Part shown: positions 11,632-23,243 of the stretch, piece after piece
How the letters are laid out: the number at the start of each line of letters is the position of its first letter
Numbering within the stretch: the stretch's first letter is position 1
The notes under the pieces: model-generated
Database searches by the model: none
Told to the model about the DNA's origin: nothing
Seen by the model: only the letters and a program-made list of their open reading frames with translations
Origin: Amphiduros pacificus
Taxonomy: Eukaryota > Annelida > Polychaeta > Phyllodocida > Hesionidae
Assembly (NCBI GenBank): GCA_949316495.1
Contig: OX439004.1
Span: 11,816,536-11,880,535, forward strand
DNA: 64,000 bases
Direction of reading: 5' to 3'
Position numbers and translations under genes: made by a program

Positions 11632-12190
11632 AATGTAAACTTTGTTTTTACACAGAAGCAAAATAGGAAAAATCTAATGCAATTAGTATATAATAGACTA
11701 TCCGTAGCTACACCAAGTGACCCTGTTGTCAATTAACATTTTTTTCTCAGTCATTTATTTTAAGAAAGCCATCTGTGAGATGTTGAAATGTAGACACGTG
11801 GTGATCACTGCTTCCTGCCATTGTTACTATGACACTTCTTGTAATTGTCTGTTAGCTGCTCTCTGATTGGTCAAAATGATTGCTATTATTTCCCACCATT
11901 GTCTCGACTGCCGTGATTGGTCCCAAAAACAGATGTGCGCACGGACATCATAGGATTATTATTGAGATATATCTTGTTCTATAGATTAACAATTTTTTCT
12001 CTCTTTTTAAATCAAATGCTCCAAAATGTCAAAATAAGAGGTGCATGTCTGAGTAATAACCAGTTGTATTTGATAAGTGACTGGTATGAACTACTGGTAT
12101 AATGACAGATATAATAATTGGTGATGTAGGGTGATCATGGCAATCAATAGAAAGTGAGGATTGCTCTAACCAGGAGATGCTGATGAATTA
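11632..12190. other. 3' flank of the F-box gene, no gene seen
   Basis: AT-rich sequence follows the stop codon. It probably holds the 3' UTR, though no close canonical AATAAA is seen. A short inverted-looking pair of CTGATTGGTC / GTGATTGGTCC words occurs near 11865 and 11915. No further coding potential is evident. Confidence 0.5.
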
Positions 12191-14155
12191 TGGCATCATT
12201 AAAGATGAAAGATTTTAGCATTTAATAAATGGTGATGAATTATGGCATTTAGTGGATGGTGATGAATTCTGGCATTTAGTTGATGGTGATGAATTCTGGC
12301 ATTTAGTGGATGGTGATGGATTATGGAATTCATTAAACAATGAAAGATTGGGGCATTCTATGGATGGTGATGGATTATGGAATTCATTAAACAATGAAAG
12401 ATTTGGGCATTTAGTGGATGGTGATGAATTCTAGAATTCATTAAACAGTGAAAGATTACGCTGATGGATTGTGGAATTCGCTATGAACAGACTTGTCTGG
12501 TATCAGCGCTATACAAATTTTATTATTATTATTATTATTATTAATTCATTAAACAATGAAAGATTAGGACATTCTATGGATGGTGATGGATTATGGAATT
12601 CATTAAACAGTGAAAGATTAGGGCATTCTATGGATGGTGATGGATTATGGAATTCATTAAACAATGAAAGATTGGGGCATTCTATGGATGGTGATGGATT
12701 ATGGAATTCATTAAACAATGAAAGATTTGGGCATTTAGTGGATGGTGATGAATTCTAGAATTCATTAAACAGTGAAAGATTACGCTGATGGATTGTGGAA
12801 TTCATTAAACAATGAAAGATTAGGACATTCTATGGATGGTGATGGATTATGGAATTCATTAAACAGTGAAAGATTAGGACATTCTATGGATGGTGATGGA
12901 TTATGGAATTCATTAAACAATGAAAGATTAGGACATTCTATGGATGGTGATGGATTATGGAATTCATTAAACAATGAAAGATTAGGACATTCTATGGATG
13001 GTGATGGATTATGGAATTCATTAAACAATGAAAGATTTGGGCATTTAGTGGATGGTGATGAATTCTAGAATTCATTAAACAATGAAAGATTGGGGCATTC
13101 TATGGATGGTGATGGATTATGGAATTCATTAAACAATGAAAGATTGGGGCATTCTATGAATGGTGATGGATTATGGAATTCATTAAACAATGAAAGATTT
13201 GGGCATTTAGTGGATGGTGATGAATTCTAGAATTCATTAAACAGTGAAAGATTACGCTGATGGATTGTGGAATTCATTAAACAATGAAAGATTAGGACAT
13301 TCTATGGATGGTGATGGATTATGGAATTCATTAAACAGTGAAAGATTAGGACGTTCTATGGATGGTGATGGATTATGGAAATCATTAAAGAATGAAAGAT
13401 TGGGGCATTCTATGGATGGTGATGGATTATGGAATTCATTAAACAATGAAAGATTAGGACATTCTATGGATGGTGATGGATTATGGAATTCATTAAACAA
13501 TGAAAGATTAGGACATTCTATGGATGGTGATGGATTATGGAATTCATTAAACAATGAAAGATTAGGACATTCTATGGATGGTGATGGATTATGGAATACA
13601 TTAAACAGTGAAAGATTAGGACATTCTATGGATGGTGATGGATTATGGAATTCATTAAACAATGAAAGATTAGGACATTCTATGGATGGTGATGGATTAT
13701 GGAATTCATTAACAATGAAAGATTAGGACATTCTATGGATGGTGATGGATTATGGAATTCATTAAACAATGAAAGATTGGGGCATTCTATGGATGGTGAT
13801 GGATTATGGAATTCATTAAACAGTGAAAGATTAGGACGTTCTATGGATGGTGATGGATTATGGAAATCATTAAAGAATGAAAGATTGGGGCATTCTATGG
13901 ATGGTGATGGATTATGGAAATCATTAAAGAATGAAAGATTGTGGCATTCTATGGATGGTGATGGATTATGGAAATCATTAAAGAATGAAAGATTAGGACA
14001 TTCTATGGATGGTGATGGATTATGGAAATCATTAAAGAATGAAAGATTGGGGCATTCTATGGATGGTGATGGATTATGGAAATCATTAAAGAATGAAAGA
14101 TTGTGGCATTCTATGGATGGTGATGGATTGTGGCATTCAGTAGATGGTAATTATT
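12190..14155. repeat. 54-bp minisatellite with EcoRI-type GAATTC in most units
   Basis: About 35 units of 54 bp are built from GATGGTGATGGATTATGGAA, TTCATTAAACAATGAAAGAT and TAGGACATTCTATG. Shorter 27-bp half-units (GGTGATGAATTCTGGCATTT) occur near the left end and at 12410, 12740, 13050 and 13210, giving a higher-order pattern of about 300 bp. The right end carries AAATCATTAAAGAATG variants. Because 54 is a multiple of three, an 18-residue peptide repeat (DGDGLWNSLNNERLGHSM) reads on the plus strand and another on the minus strand. I regard both as by-products. Confidence 0.97.
12480..12542 (+). mobile_element. Short 5'-truncated retroposon tail inserted in the 54-bp array
   Basis: A 63-bp foreign piece (GCTATGAACAGAC ... 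GGTATCAGCGCTATACAAAT then (TTA)n) interrupts a repeat unit. It is bounded by AATTC at 12475-12479 and again at 12543-12547, a direct target-site duplication. The (TTA)n tail and the 5' truncation fit a SINE or LINE 3' end. A related copy lies at 25090-25155. Confidence 0.7.
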
Positions 14156-14307
14156 TAAGATTAATCAGCTAACAAGATGTATGTATGACAGTCATATTAT
14201 TTTTACTATTAAGATAAGAAAAACACTTTTACAACAAAAGAAAATCATATTTATAATAAGAAAACAAAGATAGCTTTGGGTGTAATAATATGGATATTTA
14301 TTGAACA

Positions 14308-14515
14308 TAACAGTAAGTTGAGGTAGAGCCAATGCTACATGACATGACAGTGATACACTGACATGGTTAAGTTAAGTATGCATGCATAACTATCAAGAAA
14401 AATAGATTTGAACAACATAATAGTAAGTTGAGGTAAATGTAGAACCAATGCTACATAATAAGCCAGTGGTACACTGACATAGTCAAGTGAAGTATGCATG
14501 CATAACAATCAAGTA
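14308..14515. repeat. Two-copy direct repeat of about 105 bp
   Basis: Two blocks (about 14308-14400 and 14412-14515) share AGTAAGTTGAGGTA, CCAATGCTACAT, TACACTGACAT and AAGTATGCATGCATAAC in order. They are diverged by substitutions and a small indel. Confidence 0.85.
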
Positions 14516-14589
14516 CCATAAATTTATAACAATAAAATGTTATGGCACTATTTACAAAGATGTTTTTTTTAGACTACATGGTTATACAT

Positions 14590-15000
14590 GAGCACTAAAA
14601 TAAATTAATATAAAGTATCACAGATCTTTATGGTGATTGCAAGATGTTATAGATAAATTGATATAAAGTATCACAGGTTTGTAATATCACAGATCTTTCT
14701 GGTGATTGCAAGATGTTACATATAAATTGATATAAAGTATCACAGGTTTATAGTATCACAGATCTTTATGGTGATTGCAAGATGTTATAAATAAATTGAT
14801 ATAAAGTATCACAGATTTGCAGTATCACAGATCTTTATGGTGATTGCAAGATGTTATAAATAAATTGATATAAAGTATCACAGGTTTGTAATATCACAGA
14901 TCTTTCTGGTGATTGCAAGATGTTATATTTAAATTGATATAAAGTATCACAGGTTTGTAATATCACAGATCTTTATCGTGATTGCAAGATGTTAAAGATA
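14590..15000. repeat. Minisatellite of about 69-bp units
   Basis: About six units carry AATTGATATAAAGTATCACA, a GGTTTGTA-type linker, ATATCACAGATCTTT and GGTGATTGCAAGATGTTA. The array ends about 150 bp below the putative 3' UTR exon of the next minus-strand gene. Confidence 0.92.
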
Positions 15001-15147
15001 GCTGATGTAAATAGCTTATGTGAGGTCACTGCATGGGTAATGGTGAGTGAGATCTCAACTAGTGAGAAATGTAGAATTTGGAGAGATGATCGATGATATT
15101 GGAAGAGTGAAGTTCTGTGGGGAGGGTCCAGACTTTAGTGCTTGTAC

Positions 15148-15214
15148 CTGTGAAGTGCTTCCAGAGTGGCTGTACCCATCAAGTGACCTGAAGACCTGTG
15201 ATATGATAAGATGA
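15148..15214 (-). other. Candidate 3' UTR exon of the coiled-coil gene
   Basis: On the minus strand, a polypyrimidine tract and acceptor (TTCTCTTTTTCAG) precede a 67-bp segment that ends CACTTCACAG|GTACAAG, a good donor. The stop-containing exon above it also ends in a strong donor (CACCAAT|GTAAGTC) 9 bp after the stop codon. Splicing within the 3' UTR is therefore likely. A later exon is not identified. Confidence 0.4.
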
Positions 15215-15402
15215 CTGAAAAAGAGAATAAAACATGGATAAATATTCTACTTCTTTTTGTTTATTTGTTTTTTTATATCCAATATGATATAATATAATAG
15301 AATTAGTATCATATACCAAAGGATAGTTTTTCAGTTAAGATATGTTTTATTTTAGTTTAACATTCCTATTTCTATAAATTTATTTTGACTTACATTGGTG
15401 AC

Positions 15403-17646
15403 TTATTTCTTGCGTGGGATGCCAGGCAATACTTTGCGTGCTGGCATGGTGGCAAACTTGTGCAGGACTTTGAGTGTCTTCTTGCCGTTGCCTGTGGCAG
15501 TGTTTTCGGGGATTGCTGGCAGGCATGGGAACTTGTTGATTGACCCATTTTGGCTGACATCTGTGGAACCAAAATAAGAAACACTGTGACCTCACACTTT
15601 TGAGAACTCAATTTTAGATTAGAGAATTTTATCAGGCCATCTCTAGAAGAATCACATGTTTAAATGACCTTTTTTATTATTAAAATGTGAAAACATTGAA
15701 AGGTTCTGGTGTGCAAATGTTGGCAACCCAAACAAATTAAAATCAGTTAAAGCATAAATTTAAAGTTGGCTGAGATTATCATTTAATGCTCACCTGTCAC
15801 TTGGTCATTTGTCTGAGGAAGAAGTCGAATAGCACGTCTGTGTGTTGGTTTCTTTCCAGTAGGGGGAGCTGGAATATGCATGATATCTTCATTAGGGATG
15901 ACCCAGGAAACAGGGCCTGGCAATTTCTGAGCAACTTCAACTTCCTTGTCTGCCTTGTCTGCGTTGTCTGCCTTATCAGACTTGTCTGCGTTGTCTGCCT
16001 GAGGGATGACCCAGGAAACAGGGCCTGGCAACTTCTTCTGAGCAACTTCAACTTTCTTGTCTGCCTTGTCTGCACTGTCAGCCTTGTCTGCAGTGTCTGT
16101 GTTGTCTGCCATATCAGGAATCTGTAACCATAAATATAAATTAGTACAACAATTATATCATTAACTTATTGAGCACTCTTTATGCTTTGATAAAAAGTAC
16201 ATCATCTAATTTAATTATTTTGTTTTTAACTTTAACTTTAAAATAAAATAAAAGTTTTACCCCATTGACTTCAATCAACTTTTCCTCCAGTTGATACTCA
16301 AGGTCCTTGTTTTTATCCATGACATCCTTGAGCTCGCGCTGGGCTCGCTGCCACATCTTGCTGGCCTGGTCATACTTGACCTTCATGGCCTGGAATTCCT
16401 TCCAGGATTTATCAGCCCGGGTGCGCAACTCCTGATGCAGAGGAGACATGGTTTTCCAGTCGGCGGACACTTTGCCACCATTCTCTGGTTTTGGGGGTTC
16501 ACCATCCTCAGTGACTGCCGGCTTGCCATTCTCAGATTTTTGGGGTCCGTTGCATTTAACGGGCAATCTGGATTTTGCCTGCAAGAGAATTGAGGAATAT
16601 GCACATTGATGTTGAATGATTAATCTAATTTTCCATTCAATTTAAGGAAGGATATGTAAAGTAGCTGCATGCTGATGTTAACTCCGATATTCACATCAAG
16701 CTGTAAATAGGGGCTGCTTATATCATAATTGACCAAGTTGAAATACTAGTATATGCTTATAACTACCTAAATTGGTTCATGTAAAAGGACCAAACTACTT
16801 CTAAATCTAAATTGTAATTGCACATCACGGTTCACTTTTTTCACTGGATACTTTTCTAGTTCTGCTCAAGCTGTAGAGTTAATTGTACTCTCCATAGTGT
16901 GGACATTTATAGAATGTTCGCTATCAATCTTGGTAAAGGCCGGGGGAAAGGTAATGATCGCCGACTATTAATCTTATTTAAAAGCTTATCAAAACTATGT
17001 CCTACATAAGAGTACATGCAGTAATTTTTTTATGTAAATTTAAACTTTGTTTTCTCATTTAAACCCCAATGAAACCTTAATTTGCTGTGTAATAAGTGAC
17101 AATAGGGAACACGAAGTCTTAAATGCAGAAATGTTAATAAAGTGTTAAATTTTAATAAAGATATTACTTACCACGGCTTTCTTGTCATTTTCACCATTTT
17201 CTTTGAAATGCTGAAGTTGTGCTTTGATGGCGATATTTCTCTCAACCAGAACAAGGATTTCACCTTTGTAGAATACGAATTTCCTGTAAATCTGGGAGAT
17301 TTTCTTCTCAACTTTACGGGTCTTATCCTTTGTAAGCTGTATTCCCGCAAGGAGAAGGTCCAAGTTTTGGCGAGTAGACTTCACCTTCAAAGAATCCATG
17401 CTAGACATGGTGTACTTTGGGGTGCAGCTCTGGCCGGTTGTCTTTGAATGCCTAAAATATAAAGTAAAACATTAAATTGTAACCAGGAAACATTTTGTAC
17501 AAAGCGCGCACTCAAACGATGACTTAAAGAAATTTATTTGGGAGTTGTTCTGAAAGATTTTAAGACTTCAGTTAAAAAACACATTTTTTCATAAAATAAC
17601 TTTTAAAAAATAAACTTTTTTTTAGTACTCACTTCAAAGACGTCAT
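15403..17646 (-). CDS. Unrecognised coiled-coil protein with internal duplication, five coding exons
   Basis: I do not recognise this family. Coding exons in transcript order are 17646-17633 (14 bp, MTSLK), 17451-17172, 16578-16261, 16121-15794 and 15560-15403, all in consistent phase with canonical GT-AG borders. They give 365 residues. Residues about 20-95 (DSLKVKSTRQNLDLLLAGIQ ...) and about 140-203 (LRTRADKSWKEFQAMKVKYD ...) are charged and heptad-like, suggesting coiled coils. Residues about 110-135 are rich in P, E and N. Residues 205-281 hold (T/K)AD repeats and two copies of VEVAQK.LPGPVSWVIP offset by 37 residues. The tail is basic (KKTLKVLHKFATMP, ending GIPRKK). There is no signal peptide or membrane segment, so the protein is probably cytoplasmic or cytoskeletal. 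An AATAAA-type signal occurs about 20 nt after the stop (15384-15379), but a strong donor there suggests a spliced 3' UTR. Confidence 0.85.
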
Positions 17647-18014
17647 TTTTGTGTTATAAATAACAAATTCAACGATGCTAAGAGAAAATAATCCAATATT
17701 TCTAAAGGAAAACGATCCGAACGAATTCTGCAGCTGTTGATTTCTGCAAGCTTCCGTGAAGACTGTCTCTATGCAGAGGCCCGTTGCTATGATACGTTAC
17801 CAACAATCCCAGAATTCCAACACAATGGACAATGGACTTCGGGTTATCTGTGTGGTTGCGTGCTGATAGGTCCATATTTAAAGATATCCGTATTTTTTAA
17901 AGATGTATAATACTATCGTGTCGGCCAATTTATGGGTGAAATGTAAAGAATAATTTCCAAAAAGTTGATTATAATTTTTTAATTCACCGGTAACCAAAGA
18001 TGAAATATATCATA

Positions 18015-18128
18015 CATTGTAGTCATTGTGAATAGCAGCGCGACGCCGAAAGATCAAAGGCGACATCATAGATGCCGCCGCGACCATTGTCATTATGACG
18101 CCATAGAGTGACAAGATAGACAACAGAC
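18015..18128 (+). repeat. Interspersed repeat, copy A
   Basis: Contains AAGATCAAAGGCGACATCAT, ATGCCGCCGCGACCATTGT and TTATGACGCCATAGAGTGAC. The same ordered blocks occur at about 19450-19555 and, inverted, at about 22700-22810. Confidence 0.65.
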
Positions 18129-19449
18129 TTTATCCTCTGTCATGATACATTCATCACAATATAAAAGCGATATGACTATGTTTTATTTATTATTACACTT
18201 TAATTTAATTGAATATGGACCCTTAACTCATTTTGTGTGGTCCTTTTTGAGCAGATATTGTCTTCATTTCATACTGGAGAGCAAGAGTTTTAAATTGCCC
18301 TCAGGTTCAATACAACGTGTTCCTTTCACTTGTACAAACATAAAACAATTGTACACATCGGCTTCATGTAGCTAAGATCGACATGCAAACAGGAGCATTT
18401 CTTCCAGATTTTATTTTGAAGAACATTTACAAATGATCACGTTAGATGCGATGGAAACGGCAGTTATAGGTTGAGAAACGGGCAAATAAGATTTGCAATA
18501 CGGATTTAAGCAGAAATCTCATGAAGTGGCTGGGGATAATTCCATGACTGCAACCTTTTTCATGACCTATTGGTCCATTCAGGCCTGACATGAGGGGGGA
18601 GTGAAGCTCAGTCAAGATAATACTTTATTTATTACAAAATTGGAATAATAAAGAAAACTTTGGGTTGTATTTTTCACTTAAAAAAAACTAATCCCCATGT
18701 CTTATTTGATATGATCAAAAAGTCATTTTGAATAAAATAAGTTTCCAAATAATCACATCTTAATGGAAAAAATATATACCATAGCGCGTTGTAAAATATA
18801 AATCAAACTTTGTAAATATGGATCGGTATCCTTTGTGAAGATATCTATGATTATATTTTCATTCTTGGCAGCACCGATAGGATGAAATGAATCTCACGAT
18901 TTGAACAATGCACGTCAAGACGGCGAAAACAAAATTATGTAAAAGTTTGAAGCGCGTTTAAGTCTGAAAGTATCCATTGGCGGCAGTCACTAGTGTCCAA
19001 CGTTTGCTCAGATCCATCGATGCTGTAAAACCTGTTTTGTCCAAATTTGACATCTTATTTCTAAAATATCGTCACCTTTGTAAAAAGTTATTTGTCAATT
19101 CCGACTGCTTGAGTAGGCCATGTTATTTGTCAATTCCCACTGCTTGAGTAGGCCATGAATTTATTTGAATCAGTTTATCACACCCATGGCTATCTTTCTA
19201 ATATTCTCATGATTCCAAAACTGATAAGTTTTTTTTATGTGCATTTGTTGCTATAATGTATTCTCGTCACAGCATACACAAGGGTCGTCTTCCTATCGGC
19301 TGTCATGTCTTCAATCCGATCTAAGCATGCGTTGTAAATGACACAGGAGACACAGGATGACAAATATTGGAACTGAAACAGTGAGAATCGTACTAACTCA
19401 CACTCTTGTCTGATATCGTGCCCACAATTGATGATTGTGATTGTAACAA

Positions 19450-19555
19450 CTTGCGAGTAATTATGAATGGAGGCTCAAGATCAAAAGGGACATCATAGTT
19501 GCCGCCTTGGACATTATTATGACGACGCCATATGCAAGATAAGAAAGTTTTGAGT
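19450..19555 (+). repeat. Interspersed repeat, copy B
   Basis: Contains AATTATGAATGGAGGCTCAA, GATCAAAAGGGACATCATAG, TTGCCGCCTTGGACATTAT and GACGCCATATGCAAGATAAG. It aligns with copy A and with the reverse complement of copy C. Confidence 0.65.
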
Positions 19556-22500
19556 TTTTTCAAACTATTTAAATTTATTAAAACCATGTTTTAGAGCTAT
19601 ACATATCGCGAATCAAAGATTTGTCTTTTTTTCTGATAATGGGATATCAATTTTTTTCTGTAAGTTTATATGGGATATCATTTTTTTTCTGTATGAACAG
19701 ATTTGCACTTTCATACTTTTCATATGAATATTATAGTTAAAAATTGCCGTTACAACGTCAGAAACCATCGGAACCACATGTTTCATTAATATTTTTCTTC
19801 CCAGTTCACTTTTAGTCATTGGCGTAAATAATAGTCGATCAAGCAAATATACAATGTTCAGTGAAAAAATGGCCGTTAGAAAATGTAATTTATATCCCTG
19901 CTAATATATGCGACATCATAAATTGTCCTATAAAATGGTATGTCATTCAAAGTGAATAAAAAATAAGAAATAAAAACTGAAAGGAATTTCATAAATGCTA
20001 TATCATAAAAAATATTTTGTTTTAAAAGATAGAGATGAATAATAGAACGATGAGTTTTAGCGGTAACATTTAATGTAACAACGGGCTGCACGGTGTGTTT
20101 TGAGTAAATATTAACTGAGTTAAATTAATAGTGACATACATTTTGTAAATAGGTATGAAAAATTAAAAAGTTGGGAATATACATTTTTTTCAGAGCATTT
20201 TTTACTGAAGCGATCAGAACATAAATTAACAGATTTACTTGAAAGCATTTGAGTGGATGTTTTTTTCAAGCCTCAAAAGAATAACTTTTCTGATTTTTCA
20301 TGAAAAATCAAAAAGGAATCAGAGCGAAACATCAATAACTATTGGCCAGTTTCATTTTTAGAAATAAAAATGTTCAATTTTACATTGTTCTGAAGTCGGC
20401 CTGTTATAGGATCAATGAAATTTGAATCCATTGTGTAAAACAATGCGTTGCCATGACGCCATACCTCATATAACAGGCGTCACGCCTCCAAATATAATTA
20501 CTCCTGGGGTTATTCCAGGACCTACAGAAAAAGAAAAAAAAGCAAAAAAAAAAAAAAAACAACAAGAAAAACCCACTTAATTAAAATAATAAACCGATAC
20601 TTACATAGTCTAACCGCTAATAACAGGGCATCTGTCAACACAAAAGCGGAAAGGTCACAATTCACTCCTTGAGAGAGAACGGAACATTGAGTTCCCTAGA
20701 CAATCTTCAGTCAGACCTGATGGAGACTTCATACATGTCAAGAGGTCCATTTGTCAATCAGCGAGAAGTTATTTACTAGTTACCAGTTCATTTTTCAATT
20801 TTCCCCCCGAAAATTTGACTTTTCTAGTATTCCCTGAAAAATTGAAGATAAGTGAAGCATTGCATCATATGTTTTTTAATTAGAATGTAAGGCTAAGTTA
20901 AATCAGTGGCAGCTATAGAGGACAACACACATATCTTCAAATTAAGTTTATTTATCACTTATGTTAATTTAGATATGTAATCTATGGCCCGAGCTGACGT
21001 TTTTTATTTGAAAAAGTTTGACCTTGAGACGACCTTTGTTTGACCTTGAGCAACCAAATCAATTCAACTTCACATATTTTTGCAGGAAATGTTAATAATC
21101 ATATTCCTTAGGATAACACAAACCCAGAACACCAAAAGTCATGTAATTTTATAAATTAGAACCAATTTTACAGCTGTGTAAAAGTTTTAAGATCAAGGTA
21201 AACTATTTTCTAATGGAAATGGTAGAAAAAAATTGGCCGTTTCTGACGTCTCCCCCATAAACCCCCCAAAATGTTTGATACAAAAAAACGCTTGGTTTTC
21301 TTATAACTGGAACAACTTTATGGTCTTGTGGTGCATCAATCACGTTTCGAAAAAAAATGGAAAAATGAAAAGGTAACTAGTATATAACTTCCCTCCCATG
21401 ATTCTCAAGAACACGGTAACGGGGTCTTCAATTCAACCTTCAGGGGAAAAGGGTCCATGACCTGTATACACGTCACTCTGGTTGACTGCCGCGATCGCTG
21501 CTAATGTATTTGTTTCCTAAGAAGACCTTTATTTAGTCATTGTCTGATTATAGAGTGGACATTTTATTTTTGGCTTTTGATTGGTTTATTTCATTGCTTT
21601 GACTGTTTATATCTTTTTGCACTTTTTTATGCTGAGAGGATCTAAACAGGTAATTATAAGCCCTTCTACGAAAACGTATGTGAAGGAAGGAAATGAAGTT
21701 CAGTCAAATAATTTCTTTATTGGTAATGCCATCAACCAAGAATCTTATTTAGCCTTGGCCGCTGAACAATAAACATCCACAGGCTTTGGTGACTTTCTCA
21801 AATGTCCAGGATTGTTTTCCTGTATTCAAGACGTCCACTGCAGACGTCCCAAGCCAAGCCTTTCTTGTGCTATAACTTTCTTTATTGTCAGTGAAAGGTG
21901 CAGCTTTTACTTTTTCCCAAATTATGATCATGGTATTTTCTTTTCTCCAGTGTTTTGAGATTTTGTTCAATTCCAATATCTTTCAGAATTGCGGGTTGCC
22001 ATCATGCCCCATTGAAAACAATACACCGGATTTGTTAACGACACGATCAAATTGAAGTGCACATGAAACTCTCTAAAAGCTAATCATTAAAAACCCACAA
22101 TCGCGCTATGAAGCTTCGTAAATGCATCAAGATATATTGTTGTATAATCAGAACGGAATATATTTTATAATATATATCTAACCTCATGATTTAACCTTGG
22201 AGTATAATTGTAAAAAAGAATTGTTTTTTTTCAAAAACCACAAGCTTTTTGGGGTAAAAATGTTGCATCAATGTGTAATCACCTTGCTGGGCAAATGCTA
22301 TGTTAATGGAATGGACGCATATATTGGCAGATTTGAAAATAATAAAAGAAAGATGTTTTCCCAATTAAAAAAAATGATACTTTGTATAGGCCTGCCAATG
22401 GATGCATTGATGGTTTAAACTAAATATGAACGTTGTGCAAGTTGACAGAACTATATGATATTTCAGGTAAATCAATGCATTTGTATTGAGCTCTTTGCGG

Positions 22501-22699
22501 GTTGGGCGGGTCGTGTGGAAATCTCTGACGTTTCTGAAACGTTACGTTACAGAATTGTCTACACTTGGAATAGAGAAATAAAATTTATATCTTCATAATT
22601 AGTGGAGAAAGTAGAACATTTGACTCGCGATATATTTTGGTCTAAATACTGTCTATGATGAGTCAAAATTGTCACAAAGTTGAATAACGTCATATTCTT

Positions 22700-22810
22700 C
22701 AAGTGTTCGGCTCATATGGCGTCATAAGACACAATGGTTTGGCGGTAACGCACATTGAACCTTTGATCTCATGGCGTCACAACTCCATTCATTATTCTCC
22801 AAGATTTAAC
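22700..22810 (-). repeat. Interspersed repeat, copy C (inverted)
   Basis: Its reverse complement reads AATAATGAATGGAGTTGTGA, CGCCATGAGATCAAAGG, GTTACCGCCAAACCATTGT and CTTATGACGCCATATGAGCC. These match copies A and B in order. A shorter possible relative (GTTGCCATGACGCCATA) is at about 20443. Confidence 0.6.
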
Positions 22811-23040
22811 GATATAATTTTCTCTATCATAAATTAAATGCATTAATTACTCATAATAAATATAACAATCATGTGCTGAAACTTTCGATAATCTACAATG
22901 TATTGAATGACCCCTTCCACCACCAAAAAACAACAAAACACACATATTTTGTCTTTTATAATTTTTCTTTGATTTCAGCATGAAAAAGCAATTATAATTC
23001 ATTTCAGTAGATGAGCAACGCTGTGTCAAGAATCTCGGCA

Positions 23041-23243
23041 TTCTATTGTCGCGGATGACTATTATGTTTTGCGGGAGGTGGCGCTCCCTGGTTGTGTTGG
23101 TAACCCATTGTTGGTTTTAGCCCATTGTGCTTGTTCTCGTTCTGAGACTGGGCGCATGACCCAAACAAACGCTTCGTGACAACGCGGCAACGGGATCAGA
23201 AGAAAACACACATCCATAGATACCGGACTCAATAAATTTAGAC
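23041..23243 (+). promoter_or_regulatory. KLHL10 upstream region / 5' UTR
   Basis: The sequence is GC-richer than its surroundings and directly precedes the KLHL10 ATG with no acceptor required. An X-box-like word GTTGTGTTGGTAAC is at 23091-23104. Its right half (GGTAAC) fits the RFX consensus and its left half has one mismatch. Promoter function is inferred from position. Confidence 0.4.

Larger units (their letters stand above)
17647..23040. other. Intergenic region between the coiled-coil gene and KLHL10
   Basis: This is AT-rich, non-coding DNA. It contains the coiled-coil gene's promoter side (about 17650-17850) and at least three copies of one interspersed repeat, listed separately. A poly-A/AAC stretch occurs near 20525-20570. 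I see no supported exon. Confidence 0.6.

Noticed and set aside
12252-14172. Plus- and minus-strand 18-residue repeat proteins (DGDGLWNSLNNERLGHSM)
   Set aside because: The 54-bp period keeps frames open on both strands. Half-units and an inserted retroposon tail break the frames, and no splice sites or leader support a gene.
17760-17830. RFX X-box in the coiled-coil gene promoter
   Set aside because: Only one half-site (AGCAAC on the minus strand) fits. The other half has at least two mismatches.
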